Origin: Runella zeae DSM 19591
Lineage (GTDB): Bacteria; Bacteroidota; Bacteroidia; Cytophagales; Spirosomataceae
Assembly (NCBI RefSeq): GCF_000423565.1
Contig: NZ_AUIF01000003.1
Location: 124,001 to 188,000, forward strand
Direction of reading: 5' to 3'
Length of the DNA: 64,000 nt
Part shown: positions 1 through 9,200 of the stretch, piece after piece
Position numbering within the stretch: the stretch's first letter is position 1
Layout: each line of letters begins with the position of its first letter
Translations under genes and position numbers: made by a program
The notes under the pieces: model-generated
The model's input: the letters and a program-made list of their open reading frames with translations, nothing else
Database searches by the model: none
Told to the model about the DNA's origin: nothing

Positions 1-501
1 TCCGTTTTTGAAATAGGCGTGGTCTTCCGAAATTTCCCAGCGAGTTTCTAACTCCACAAGTGGTAAGTAATTAGGATTGTCGCCATATACTTTGTTGGTA
101 GAAGTAAAAATAAAGACCGCTTCAGGGCAGTTTAGGCGAGTCATTTCGAGCATATTGAGCGTACCTACGGCATTTACCCCAAAATCAGTGAAAGGCTCAC
201 GTGCTGCCCAATCGTGGCTAGGCTGTGCAGCCGTATGTACAATAAGCTTAATATCAGCACCATATTCTTTGAAAATAGGCTCTAATTGGCTTACTTCTCG
301 AATATCAGCACTATAATGTCTGTAATTGGGAAAAGACTCTTGGATACGATTTCGGTTCCATTCGGTGTTTCCATCTTGACCAAAGAAATATTGGCGTAAG
401 TTATTATCTACCCCAATAACGAGGTCAAATTTATCAGCAAAAAAAGCGACCGACTCGCTTCCAATCAACCCAGCCGAACCAGTGACAAGTGCAATGTTCA
501 T
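1..501 (-). CDS. NAD-dependent epimerase/dehydratase, CDP-paratose 2-epimerase-like (3' end cut by window)
   Basis: The first 167 codons of a short-chain (extended SDR) sugar-nucleotide epimerase are present; the gene runs off the left edge. The protein starts at the ATG at 499-501 with an NAD-binding Rossmann loop ([11 protein letters not shown], residues about 8-18), followed by [23 protein letters not shown] and [15 protein letters not shown]. These blocks match the CDP-paratose/CDP-tyvelose 2-epimerase-like subgroup as I remember it. The enzyme would act in the cytoplasm on a nucleotide sugar for surface glycans. The catalytic Tyr-x3-Lys lies outside the window or cannot be confirmed. The polysaccharide locus lies 17 kb away, so a functional link is only inference. 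Confidence 0.85.
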   Translation of the reverse strand, partial: MNIALVTGSAGLIGSESVAFFADKFDLVIGVDNNLRQYFFGQDGNTEWNRNRIQESFPNYRHYSADIREVSQLEPIFKEYGADIKLIVHTAAQPSHDWAAREPFTDFGVNAVGTLNMLEMTRLNCPEAVFIFTSTNKVYGDNPNYLPLVELETRWEISEDHAYFKNG

Positions 502-565
502 ACAAAAAGCGTCTTTTTGAAGTGTTGTTAATATTGGAAAATTTCTATTTTTCTCAGTTTTAGGG

Positions 566-613
566 CGTAAAATAAGTCAAAAAAGTTCAATCAGCCTAAT
601 CCGTAAAATAAGT
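566..613. repeat. 12-bp direct repeat CGTAAAATAAGT, two copies
   Basis: Exact copies occupy 566-577 and 602-613, 36 bp apart start to start, in the 190-bp gap between the histidine kinase stop and the epimerase start. They sit 65-112 bp upstream of the epimerase ATG and could be activator sites, but no promoter consensus was found next to them. Nothing else is evident in this gap. Confidence 0.4.
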
Positions 614-691
614 TAATTAACTCTACAGCTAGTTTGATGATGATTGATTTTAATAATGTTAGAACAAATAAAACGCAAAAGCTCGCTTTAC

Positions 692-1729
692 TTACATCTC
701 TGCTTTGTCCAATTTAAAGGCAAAAGTGGTGCCTTTGTCTATCTTGCTAGTGACCGTAATTTTGGAGCCGTGGGCGTTGATAATATGTTTGACAATCGCC
801 AATCCAAGTCCCGTTCCTCCTTTTTCGCGTGAGCGACTTTTGTCGACTCGATAAAACCTTTCAAAAATACGTGACAAATGTTCTGACGGAATTCCGGGGC
901 CATTGTCACGTACCGACACTACATAATGTTTTTTTTCTTCTTCAAAATGCACAATTACTTTGCCATTGTCATTGCCGTATTTGATAGCATTTTCAATCAA
1001 ATTTGTCATCACTTGATTGATTCGTTGTGGGTCAGCTTTGACCCATACATGTTGCATTTGGTCGGGCTTAATTTTGAGAATGGTATTGCGCTGATTGGCT
1101 TTATTTTCGAGTTGTTCGCATACTTCAAGGGTAATAAGCCGCAAATCCACTCGCTCTTTATGCATTCTAATATCACCAGTTTCCATTTGTGAAAGTGCTA
1201 CTAAATCTTTCACCAGAGCATCAAGCCCATCCAGACTTTTTGCGGCTTTTTGCAAAAACTTATCACGCACTTTTTCGTCGTCCATAGCGCCATCCAAAAG
1301 CGTGTGTATAAAGCCCTGAGCCGCAAAAATCGGGGTCTTGAGTTCATGCGATACATCGGCCAAAAACTCCCTTCTAAATACTTCGAGTTTTTTTAGCTCA
1401 TCAATTTCCTGCTGCTTTTTGGCTACATAAACAAAAATCTCTTGGTTTAACTTCTTAAGGGGATTGGGGTTGCTGACGATCGTTTTGCGTGGAAAATTAA
1501 AGTCTTTAAGTTTGAGACGCTGAATGGTTTTGTGCATTTTGGTGACTTCTCGGTAGACCAAGATTTCGATAGCGTACATAATAAGGAAAAACGAAGCTGC
1601 AAAACTGGCGAGACCCGCCACAAAAAGCATACTTGTAGTCGTAGCATTGACAAAAGATAAGAAAGCGACTGTAATAGCCGAGATAAATAATGCGAGCAAA
1701 AAAGCAATAATGCGCGGGGTAAGTCGCAT
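692..1729 (-). CDS. Sensor histidine kinase, PhoR-like
   Basis: A 345-residue membrane histidine kinase. Two transmembrane segments lie at about residues 7-27 and 34-54 with almost no periplasmic loop between them, so it probably senses within the membrane or through a partner. The cytoplasmic part has a HisKA domain with the H box SHELKTP (His128), an N box (NLIENAIKYG, about 243-252), G1 DNGPGI (275-280), the F box and G2 GGTGLGL (304-310), all intact. There is no PAS domain. This short architecture is common for PhoR/ResE-type kinases of Bacteroidetes. No response regulator gene is adjacent: upstream lies the divergent rpmG operon and downstream the epimerase, so the partner is elsewhere. 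Kinase assignment is firm; the signal is unknown. Confidence 0.92.
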   Translation of the reverse strand: MRLTPRIIAFLLALFISAITVAFLSFVNATTTSMLFVAGLASFAASFFLIMYAIEILVYREVTKMHKTIQRLKLKDFNFPRKTIVSNPNPLKKLNQEIFVYVAKKQQEIDELKKLEVFRREFLADVSHELKTPIFAAQGFIHTLLDGAMDDEKVRDKFLQKAAKSLDGLDALVKDLVALSQMETGDIRMHKERVDLRLITLEVCEQLENKANQRNTILKIKPDQMQHVWVKADPQRINQVMTNLIENAIKYGNDNGKVIVHFEEEKKHYVVSVRDNGPGIPSEHLSRIFERFYRVDKSRSREKGGTGLGLAIVKHIINAHGSKITVTSKIDKGTTFAFKLDKAEM

Positions 1730-1809
1730 AGAAGTCCTGTATTAATAATGTTTTGTACCTTAAAAGGGTCTCCATAAGCTGTAATGAAGGCCAATCTTGA
1801 ATGATGCTG

Positions 1810-1817
1810 CAAAGGTA
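1810..1817 (-). promoter_or_regulatory. -7 box for the histidine kinase
   Basis: On the minus strand this reads TACCTTTG, a perfect Bacteroidetes TAnnTTTG element, 81 bp upstream of the kinase ATG. No convincing TTTG -33 element lies at the expected distance. Confidence 0.4.
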
Positions 1818-1852
1818 ATTAAATAATTTTTGCTTAAATTTTAAGAAAATGT

Positions 1853-1883
1853 TTTGTCTTATAGTTGATTATCTGTAACTTTG
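1853..1883 (+). promoter_or_regulatory. Promoter of the rpmG-DUF4295 operon
   Basis: TTTG at 1853-1856, a 19-bp spacer and TAACTTTG at 1876-1883 match the Bacteroidetes housekeeping consensus exactly. The rpmG ATG follows 29 bp downstream, giving a short leader. Confidence 0.75.
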
Positions 1884-1912
1884 CACTCCGTTTTGAAAAT
1901 TGAAGTAAAGCA

Positions 1913-2095
1913 ATGGCAAAGAAAGGTAACAGAATTCAGGTAATTTTGGAGTGTACTGTACAAAAAGAGTCAGGCGTTCCAGGAATGTCGCGCTATATCA
2001 CGACTAAGAACCGTAAAAATACGCCAGGGCGTATGGAAATGAAAAAATACAACCCGTATTTGAAAAAAGTAACGGTTCATAAAGAAATCAAATAA
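1913..2095 (+). CDS. rpmG: 50S ribosomal protein L33 (bL33)
   Basis: A 60-residue basic protein starting [15 protein letters not shown], with [13 protein letters not shown] in the middle and ending TVHKEIK, the usual bL33 sequence and length for Bacteroidetes. It belongs to the large ribosomal subunit near the E site. The zinc-binding Cys pairs of C+ L33 variants are missing (only one Cys, Cys14), so it is the C- form. It is first in its transcript, directly behind a consensus promoter. In many relatives rpmB (L28) precedes it; here the upstream neighbour is a divergent kinase, so rpmB must be elsewhere. Confidence 0.96.
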   Translation: MAKKGNRIQVILECTVQKESGVPGMSRYITTKNRKNTPGRMEMKKYNPYLKKVTVHKEIK

Positions 2096-2178
2096 TTTGT
2101 TATTTGTTGCTCGTTAATAGTTAATTGTACTGTTAAACGATTAACCATTAACTCTTAACATTTTTAACTGATACTAAC

Positions 2179-2331
2179 ATGGCAAAGAAAGTAGTTGCAA
2201 CCCTAAAAAAAGAAGGTGGTAAAACTTACGCTAAGGTGATTCAAGCTGTGAAATCTCCTAAAACTGGCGCTTACACTTTCAAGGAGGTCATCGTTCCTAC
2301 TGATGAGGTACAGGCTGCGTTGAAAAACTAA
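2179..2331 (+). CDS. DUF4295 family small protein, candidate ribosomal protein bL38
   Basis: A 50-residue basic protein (begins MAKKVVATLKKEGG, ends EVQAALKN) lying 83 bp after rpmG and before ftsY. This location and length are typical of the DUF4295 family, which is restricted to Bacteroidetes. My recollection is that the extra large-subunit protein named bL38 in the Flavobacterium johnsoniae ribosome structure corresponds to this family; I hold that link with moderate confidence. The Lys/Val-rich, acid-poor composition is compatible with rRNA binding. An intrinsic terminator follows 34 bp after the stop, so it is co-transcribed with rpmG and separated from ftsY. Confidence 0.9.
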   Translation: MAKKVVATLKKEGGKTYAKVIQAVKSPKTGAYTFKEVIVPTDEVQAALKN

Positions 2332-2365
2332 TCCGCACGATTCTGTTACCGTAACGATATTTAAG

Positions 2366-2391
2366 AAAGTCCCCTTCAAGGGACTTTTTTT
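2366..2391 (+). terminator. Intrinsic terminator after DUF4295
   Basis: An 8-bp perfect stem AAAGTCCC / GGGACTTT (2366-2373, 2380-2387) with a 6-nt loop runs into seven T residues. It ends the rpmG-DUF4295 transcript. Confidence 0.85.
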
Positions 2392-2395
2392 GTTG

Positions 2396-2403
2396 TACTT
2401 TTG
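2396..2403 (+). promoter_or_regulatory. Possible -7 box for ftsY
   Basis: TACTTTTG fits TAnnTTTG and lies 82 bp before the ftsY ATG, just after the terminator. There is no TTTG element at the right distance upstream, so it is a weak call. Confidence 0.35.
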
Positions 2404-2485
2404 TTCGTAACTAGTAGCAAAAAACAAAGAATTCTAAAACTCTTGTTTTTGGGACTACTATAAACCGTAAAACTACCTTCTCACT

Positions 2486-3442
2486 ATGGGTTTATTTGAT
2501 TTTTTCTCTAAAGAAAAAAAAGAATCACTTGACAAAGGACTTGAAAAAACGAAAGAGAGTTTTTTTGGAAAACTTACCCGGGCTATTGTAGGAAAATCAG
2601 AGGTCGATGAGGAAGTACTTGACGAACTGGAAGAAATCCTCATTAGTTCAGATGTAGGTGTAGGGACTACTGTCAAGATTATAAAGCGCATCGAAGAGCG
2701 AGTTGCCAAAGATAAATACACTACCACTTCTGAACTAGATCGTATCTTGCGCGAGGAAATTGCCACGTTGCTTACGGAAAATAAATCCCTGGACATAAAA
2801 GATAGTTTTGAAACCGAAAATTTACCCAAACCTTATGTCATCATGGTGGTAGGGGTGAATGGCGCTGGCAAAACAACAACTATCGGTAAATTGGCTCATC
2901 AATTTAACAAACGGGGTAAAAAAGTGGTTTTGGGTGCGGGAGATACTTTTAGGGCGGCAGCTGTAGATCAACTCAAAACTTGGGGACAACGAGCAGGAGT
3001 GCCAGTGATTGAACATGGCATGAATACCGACCCCGCAGCAGTAGCGCATGATGCCGTGAAGAAGGGACTTGAAATGAACGCTGATGTAGTAATTGTGGAT
3101 ACGGCGGGTCGCTTACATACCAAAGTAAACTTGATGAACGAGCTTTCGAAAATCAAACGGGTGATGCAGAAAGTTTTGCCAGAAGCGCCTCATGAGGTAC
3201 TGTTGGTACTGGATGGTAGTACTGGTCAAAATGCGGTGATTCAAGCCCGCGAATTTACAAAAGCTACGGAAGTGAGTGCATTGGCTATCACAAAACTCGA
3301 CGGAACAGCAAAAGGGGGCGTCGTAATTGGAATTTCGGATGAATTTAAAATTCCGGTCAAATACATTGGAGTAGGAGAAAAAATGGACGATTTGCAGGTA
3401 TTTGATAGGGCTGAGTTTGTTGACTCCCTCTTTAAAAAATAG
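2486..3442 (+). CDS. ftsY: Signal recognition particle receptor FtsY
   Basis: A 318-residue SRP GTPase that docks SRP-ribosome complexes at the inner membrane. After a short charged N-terminus (no long acidic A domain as in E. coli) come the N domain helices (about 25-105) and the G domain with P-loop GVNGAGKTT (123-131), DTFRAAA (153-159), DTAGR (205-209), TKLDG (269-273) and GTAKGG (273-278). The N-terminal MGLFDFFSK is probably an amphipathic membrane-targeting helix. Length is normal for Bacteroidetes FtsY. It has its own terminator downstream at 3464-3508. Confidence 0.97.
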   Translation: MGLFDFFSKEKKESLDKGLEKTKESFFGKLTRAIVGKSEVDEEVLDELEEILISSDVGVGTTVKIIKRIEERVAKDKYTTTSELDRILREEIATLLTENKSLDIKDSFETENLPKPYVIMVVGVNGAGKTTTIGKLAHQFNKRGKKVVLGAGDTFRAAAVDQLKTWGQRAGVPVIEHGMNTDPAAVAHDAVKKGLEMNADVVIVDTAGRLHTKVNLMNELSKIKRVMQKVLPEAPHEVLLVLDGSTGQNAVIQAREFTKATEVSALAITKLDGTAKGGVVIGISDEFKIPVKYIGVGEKMDDLQVFDRAEFVDSLFKK

Positions 3443-3463
3443 CTGAGGACTGTTTCGTATATA

Positions 3464-3508
3464 AGCGAAGCCGTAGGTATGATACATGCCCACGGCTTCG
3501 CTTTTTTT
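3464..3508 (+). terminator. Intrinsic terminator of ftsY
   Basis: An 11-bp perfect stem AGCGAAGCCGT / ACGGCTTCGCT (3464-3474, 3492-3502) with a 17-nt loop, followed by seven T residues in the plus direction. The T run overlaps the stop codon of the convergent outer-membrane gene. In the minus direction the stem lacks a T tract. Confidence 0.85.
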
Positions 3509-4676
3509 AAAATACGTACGATACACTAAAGTTAGGACTAAGGCCTGCATTAAGGTTGGTGCGCCATATCTTATAATCAGAATTGGCAATAGTGTCGTAA
3601 TTTACCCGGAAAGAGGCCAGTTCTGTTTCAATCAAAAAGCGATTACTAATCAAATAAGCCAAGCCCACACTCGGGTATAGTTCGTAGGTGTTGCCGTGGG
3701 ATTCGGATAGGATATTTGAGGTTCTTTCTTGTTTGGAATCTAACCTAATATAATTGGCGGCGATTTCGCCATAAGGAGTAAGGCGACTAGGTAAAAAATA
3801 CTTCCTAACAAAAACGCCTGCATTGTAAGTATTCAAGGTATTTTTAACATCTTGTTGGGAGGCATTCTTGTTAAAATCTCGACTATATCCTACACGGATA
3901 CCCATAAGAGTTTTGTCTTGTACAAACTTCGAAATTTTAAAAGAGATATTGGCACTACTTTCATTAGCTCTGGCATTGGTCGGAAGAGGGGCTGGATCGG
4001 TAGTTCGATTACTGAATCCAAAGGTTGTGCCTAGCAGCCATCTGCCTTTTTGAAGGGTAGAAAAGTCTTTTGTTTCAATCCCATAAGAAGTGGGCTTTAT
4101 CCAATAAAGCAGACCCGTTGAAAATCCTCCAATAGTTAATGGAAAAGAGTTTGATGTTGCCGACAACTGCACCGCAAGGCGTTTGCTGAAAAAATAGGTA
4201 GCTCCTGCTTCAAAAAATGGGTTTATCGAAATACTATTGTCTTTCTTTTCTGATACCATGCCATTATTGTCGGTTTGAGTGGTGCGCGAAAAGGAACTGG
4301 AAAGGCGAAGTCCGCCTCCTAAAAAGCCTCTCCAACGTTCTTGCCCAAAATAATAAAACCCTCCTGAACTGATAGAAACATTGGTAGAAGGGTTGCGAAA
4401 CTTGCCTAGAAAATTACTTTGATCAATGTCATATTTTGAACGACTGAAAGATTGAGAAATGCTACTGCGCCATAGGATATTGTCTTTGACAAATTTCCCG
4501 TACACAACCCCATAAGAAAATGAGAATGAGTTTGACTTCATAGAAATGTCCTTGGGGTAATCCACCACATTAAAATTCGTAGATAGATTTCCAGAGATAA
4601 ACGAGCTACCTTTTTCGGTCTGGGCGAAGGCATGAAAGGTAAGCACAAAGGCGAGGAACGTAAAGGTGTGTTTCAT
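3507..4676 (-). CDS. Outer-membrane beta-barrel protein with two homologous halves
   Basis: I chose the ATG at 4674-4676 because it gives a clean signal peptide (MKHTFTFLAFVLTFHAFA, cleaved before QTEKG); an upstream in-frame ATG at 4730 would bury it. The mature protein of about 370 residues is made of alternating aromatic/polar strands and ends in Phe (SVSYVF), the classic C-terminus of Bam-inserted barrels. It looks like two copies of one 180-residue barrel module: for instance FSFSYGVVYGKFVKDNILW with NISFKISKFVQDKTLMGIR, and FFEAGATYFFSKRLAVQL with YPSVGLAYLISNRFLIETE. Each half resembles the OmpA/OmpW-type eight-strand outer_membrane_beta-barrel families. No ligand or role can be assigned. 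It stands alone, convergent with ftsY. Confidence 0.82.
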   Translation of the reverse strand: MKHTFTFLAFVLTFHAFAQTEKGSSFISGNLSTNFNVVDYPKDISMKSNSFSFSYGVVYGKFVKDNILWRSSISQSFSRSKYDIDQSNFLGKFRNPSTNVSISSGGFYYFGQERWRGFLGGGLRLSSSFSRTTQTDNNGMVSEKKDNSISINPFFEAGATYFFSKRLAVQLSATSNSFPLTIGGFSTGLLYWIKPTSYGIETKDFSTLQKGRWLLGTTFGFSNRTTDPAPLPTNARANESSANISFKISKFVQDKTLMGIRVGYSRDFNKNASQQDVKNTLNTYNAGVFVRKYFLPSRLTPYGEIAANYIRLDSKQERTSNILSESHGNTYELYPSVGLAYLISNRFLIETELASFRVNYDTIANSDYKIWRTNLNAGLSPNFSVSYVF

Positions 4677-4752
4677 TGGTAGAAGTGAATTTTGGAATGG
4701 AAAAATGTATTTCAATAACGCTGTAGCCATTTAAAAATTGACTTTAAAGAAT

Positions 4753-4784
4753 AAAAAAAAGCAAAGCGCTACGCTTTGCTTTTT
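4753..4784 (-). terminator. Terminator of the DUF1501 operon
   Basis: A 13-bp perfect stem AAAAAGCAAAGCG / CGCTTTGCTTTTT (4756-4768, 4772-4784) with a 3-nt loop. Read on the minus strand after the DUF1501 stop it is followed by a run of eight T residues. Confidence 0.85.
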
Positions 4785-4805
4785 AAGTGATTACTAATGA
4801 ATTAG

Positions 4806-6266
4806 TTATGTCAGGATAGGCTTTACCACTTTTCCATGAACATCCGTAAGTCGGTATCTTCTTCCTTGAAATTTGAAGGTAAGTTGCTCATGATCAATAC
4901 CCAATAAGTGCATCACAGTAGCCTGAAAATCATGTACATGTACAGGGTCACGAACGATATTGTAACTAAAATCGTCGGTTTCGCCATGAATATATCCTTT
5001 TTTTACGCCTGCTCCTGCCATCCATATCGTAAATGCACGAGGATGATGGTCGCGCCCGTAGCTTTCTTTGGTGAGCTTTCCTTGTGAATAAGAACCTCGG
5101 CCAAATTCGCCACCCCAAATAATGAGCGTATCGTCTAGTAATCCTCTTTGTTTCAAATCCAATACCAATGCTGCCGATGCTTGGTCCACGGATTTGGTCA
5201 TGATTTTGATGTCATTAGGAAGGTTGCCGTGCTGGTCCCAGCCCTGATGATAGAGCTGGATAAATTTAACTCCCTTCTCGGCTAGTTTTCTGGCCAAAAG
5301 GCAATTGGCCGCAAAAGTACCTGCCTTACGCGCTTCTGGCCCATACATATCAAAAATATAATCGGGTTCTTTTGAAATATCTAAGGTTTCGGGTACGGCG
5401 GTTTGCATCCGATAGGCCATTTCATACTGTGCCATCCGACTGTTGATTTCGGGGTCAAGCACCTGTTTGTACTGATCTTGGTGCATTTTGGCGAGGTAGT
5501 CGAGCATACGGCGTCGGCTTGTGCGGTCGATACCCGGTGGGTTGTTGAGATAGAAGACAGGGTCGGGACCAGAGCGAAAAACTACGCCTTGGTGTACCGA
5601 AGGCAAAAATCCATTTGACCAAAGCTTGGCATACAGCGGTTGGTCTCCTCCGCGACCTTTAGACAGCAGTACCACAAAAGAAGGCAGATTTTGATTGTCG
5701 GAACCTAGCCCATAGCTTACCCAAGAGCCAAACGACGGACGTCCGCCTTGCTGACTGCCTGTTTGGAAAAAGGTAACGGCAGGGTCATGGTTGATGGCTT
5801 CGGTATGCATCGACCTAATGAAGGTCGCTTCATCGGTGATTTTGGAGATATGAGGCAATAGCTCACTTATCCACATCCGACTTTGACCGTATTGGGCAAA
5901 TTTGTAAACTGAGGCTGCCAAAGGAAAACTACTCTGGCCGGCGGTCATTCCAGTCAAACGCTGTCCTTTTCGAACCGACTCGGGCAGATTTTGTCCCCAC
6001 ATTTGCTCTAATTTGGGCTTATAGTCAAAAAGCTCAAGTTGGGAGGGTGCACCACTTTGTAGCAAATAAATCACCCGCTTTACTTTAGGCGCAAAGTGAG
6101 GTTTGCCCAAAGCCCCTTCGCTCGTAGTAGCTGCTTGCGCGGTCGTGTTGTCTAGCAAAGACGACAAGGCCGCCGCTCCTAATCCTAGACTAGTACGCGA
6201 CAAAAAGCTCCGACGACTGAGCTGGTCGTGGGTATGTTGTTCGATTTCTTCAAATGCGTTTTTCAT
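4806..6266 (-). CDS. DUF1501 family protein with Tat signal
   Basis: A 486-residue protein of the DUF1501 family, which belongs to the alkaline phosphatase/sulfatase fold. A twin-arginine motif (SRRSFLSRT, Arg18-Arg19) precedes a hydrophobic stretch (about 28-42), so it is probably exported folded. Recognisable blocks are LLQSGAPSQLELFDYKP (near 70-86), HTEAINHDPA, IQLYHQGWDQHG, IIWGGEFGRG and YGRDHHPRAFTIW. Its start codon overlaps the stop of the upstream cytochrome/DUF1553 gene by four bases (ATGA), implying translational coupling. This pair is abundant in Planctomycetes and Verrucomicrobia, where it is tied to carbohydrate use, but the reaction is not established. Confidence 0.9.
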   Translation of the reverse strand: MKNAFEEIEQHTHDQLSRRSFLSRTSLGLGAAALSSLLDNTTAQAATTSEGALGKPHFAPKVKRVIYLLQSGAPSQLELFDYKPKLEQMWGQNLPESVRKGQRLTGMTAGQSSFPLAASVYKFAQYGQSRMWISELLPHISKITDEATFIRSMHTEAINHDPAVTFFQTGSQQGGRPSFGSWVSYGLGSDNQNLPSFVVLLSKGRGGDQPLYAKLWSNGFLPSVHQGVVFRSGPDPVFYLNNPPGIDRTSRRRMLDYLAKMHQDQYKQVLDPEINSRMAQYEMAYRMQTAVPETLDISKEPDYIFDMYGPEARKAGTFAANCLLARKLAEKGVKFIQLYHQGWDQHGNLPNDIKIMTKSVDQASAALVLDLKQRGLLDDTLIIWGGEFGRGSYSQGKLTKESYGRDHHPRAFTIWMAGAGVKKGYIHGETDDFSYNIVRDPVHVHDFQATVMHLLGIDHEQLTFKFQGRRYRLTDVHGKVVKPILT

Positions 6267-9200
6267 CTCTTTATCACAAACTCGTCAAAATTCATTATGG
6301 TACTTGCCACAATCGTAAGAGCCGCCAATTCGGCTTTGTTGGCTGTGGCATCTAGGGGATATTCGCCTACTTTCAAAAGTTCGTCAGAACGGGTAGGATT
6401 TTTTATAAAATCTTTCATTTCTTCTTGATACAGTTGAGTCATTAGCTGTGTTTCGGCGGCTTTGGGAGGGCGCGACGTAAGAGCCGTAAAAATATAATTA
6501 ATGGCAACAGGCACCGAGAACGCAGCGTTTCCCGTTGTTTTTTGTTTGGAAATGGACTTTTGGGCCAAAACCCGAGCCGCTTCCACAAATTGTGGGTCAT
6601 TGAGGGTTACCAAAGCTTGCAGGGGTGTGCTGGTTTTTTGGCGCCTTACGCTGCAAAAGTGTCGTTCGGATGCATCAAAGTTCAGCATCATTGGTGGCGG
6701 AGAACTACGCTTCCAGATCGTGTACATACTTCGACGATAGAGCGAATCTCCGTGATTTTGTACGTATTGAACCGCATTGCGGGTGGCGAGGGCTTCCCAA
6801 ATACCATCAGGCTGATAAGGGTGAACACTTGGTCCGCCGATGTGATTGCTCAAAAGGCCACTTGAAGCTAATGCGGCATCGCGTACTTGTTCGGCCGAAA
6901 TCCGATAGCTTGGCCCACGGGCATAGAGTAGGTTGTTGGGATCAACTTCTAATAAACGCGAATTGGCCGAGGACGACTGACGGTAGGTGGCCGACAAAAC
7001 GATGTATTGTTGTAGAAGTTTATAATTCCAGCCCGATTCTCTAAACTTTACGGCTAAATGATCGAGGAGTTCGAGGTGCGTGGGCAAATCTCCTTGATTT
7101 CCAAAGTCTTCTGCCGACACTACTAGCCCTTTCCCAAAATACCTTTGCCACATTCGATTTACCATCACTCTGGCAAAAAGTGGATTGTCTTCGTGAATGA
7201 GCCATTGAGCAAGCCCCAAACGATTTTTGGGGAATTCTTTCGGAATCTTGAAAAACTGCTCAGGAGTATCAGCTGATACTTCTTCGTCGGGGGCATCGTA
7301 AGCACCCCGTTTAAGGATATGGGCTTTGCGAGGATATTTGCGTTCCCGCATCACCATCAAATCGATTTCTTTGTTCAAAATATCAGTTTCTTCGCCCAAT
7401 AGTTGCTTGCGTTCGGCGAGTAGTTTTTGAGTCGGTGGGTCGATATGGGTGATATAATAATCAAACAAACTTTCTATTTGGAAAGAGGTACGTTTGTCGG
7501 GCGGCGTATTGAGAGCAATTTTAACAAAATCTTTTTCTCCAATCACACTATGTACTTCGAGGGGGGTAAGCTGTCTACGAAATACTTTTAATTCGTCTAC
7601 GGCGTAGCCTTTAAAGTTATAATCGTGGCGCTGACCAATGGAGAAGTTGGGAGCACCTGCCCCCCAATTGGTGTGATTTTTACCCCAAAGGATACTCTCT
7701 CTAAGACCATCTGACATCACTTTGCCCGATGCCCTTTGACCATTGATATACACTTTGAGGCCATTTGCTTGACTAGAGCCGTCGTAAGTCATGGTGATAT
7801 GTGCCCACCGATTGGCTTTGAGTACATAATCCGTTTCAAAATCAATGGCATTGTCGGGCCAAACATTGCTTATTCTAAAAGCAAGTCGCCCGTCTTCGAG
7901 TCTTTCGCATTCATAGCCCCTAAAACCGTTGAAGGGGCCTAAATTGCGATTAAATAAAGGTCCTTTGAATTTGGGATCAATGACTCCTACCCACAGACTC
8001 ACCGAAAAAGGTTGATTGCGTTCAAAAAATCCAGAAACAGAAGGGACCTCTTTGTATTTGCCCCAACCATTGATACCCCGCATTTGTAGATAACTTTCGC
8101 CAATCAATCGTATGCCTTTACCTTTGGGGCTGTTGATACGTACTGGTAGAAAGTCTAAGTCGCCGTTGGTTTCAAAGTGTAAAGTATCGTTGGCAAAATT
8201 TTTGAAGATAGGGCGCCTTTTATCTTTCTTTTCGCCCGCCATTCTGATGTTCATAGAGTCAAACGGAACATCAATAATCAACTCAGAATGAGGTGAAATA
8301 CGCGGTGCTTTATCAGCTTTGGCAAGCCATTGTTCAAAGCGTTGGCGTACAGTCGCCGCGTCTTTCAGTTTATTGTTTTCAATCTGAGAAAGCTTTTCTT
8401 TGATAAATTTTAGTTGCCGTTGGGCTTCGGGTTTGGGTAAAGTGATAGAAGGGCTAGGCTCACCATTATAGGGGATTTGACCATATTCGTTGTTGTTATT
8501 GAAAAAAGCGAACAACGAATAATAGTCTTTTTGACTTATAGGGTCATATTTATGGTCATGACAGCGAGCACATTCGACTGTAAGTCCTAAAAAAGCTTTC
8601 CCAAAAGTATTGGTACGGTCGGCTACGTATTCTACAAAATACTCTTGTGGTACAATACCCCCTTCTTGGCTTTGCTGATGATTGCGATTAAAAGCCGTAG
8701 CAATGAGGTGTTCTTTTTGGGGATTGGGGAGCATATCGCCCGCAAGTTGCCAAGTCACAAAACGGTCAAAAGCTAGATTTCGATTGAATGACTTAATCAC
8801 CCAATCTCGATAAGGCCACATCGTACGAAGGCCGTCGTCTTGGTAGCCGTGGGTATCGGCATAGCGGGCTACGTCAAGCCAATCTGCCGCTTGGTGCTCG
8901 CCAAAATGAGGGTTACGTAGGAGTTGGTTTACTACTTTTTCGTAGGCATTAGGGCTATTATCTTTCAAAAATGCTTCGACTTGTTCGGGAGTGGGAGGAA
9001 GGCCAATCAAGTCAAGATACACCCTTCTAAGCAAAGTAGTCTTGGAAGCTTCAGATTGGGGCTGAAGAGGAGAAGGTTGCTGCGATTCTAGTTTGGCAAG
9101 CACAAATCGATCAATGTCATTTTTGACCCAACTGTCGTTTTTAACCTTAGGAGGCACGGGGTTAGTAGGCTTTACAAACGACCAATGCGGCTTATATTCA

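Noticed and set aside
2473-2829. Ser-rich minus-strand frame of 118 codons opposite ftsY
   Set aside because: It is the complement of Lys/Glu/Asp-rich ftsY codons and has no start context or family match.
6501-7044. Overlapping plus-strand frames opposite the DUF1553 region
   Set aside because: They have no motifs and lie entirely within a well-supported 1118-residue gene on the other strand.
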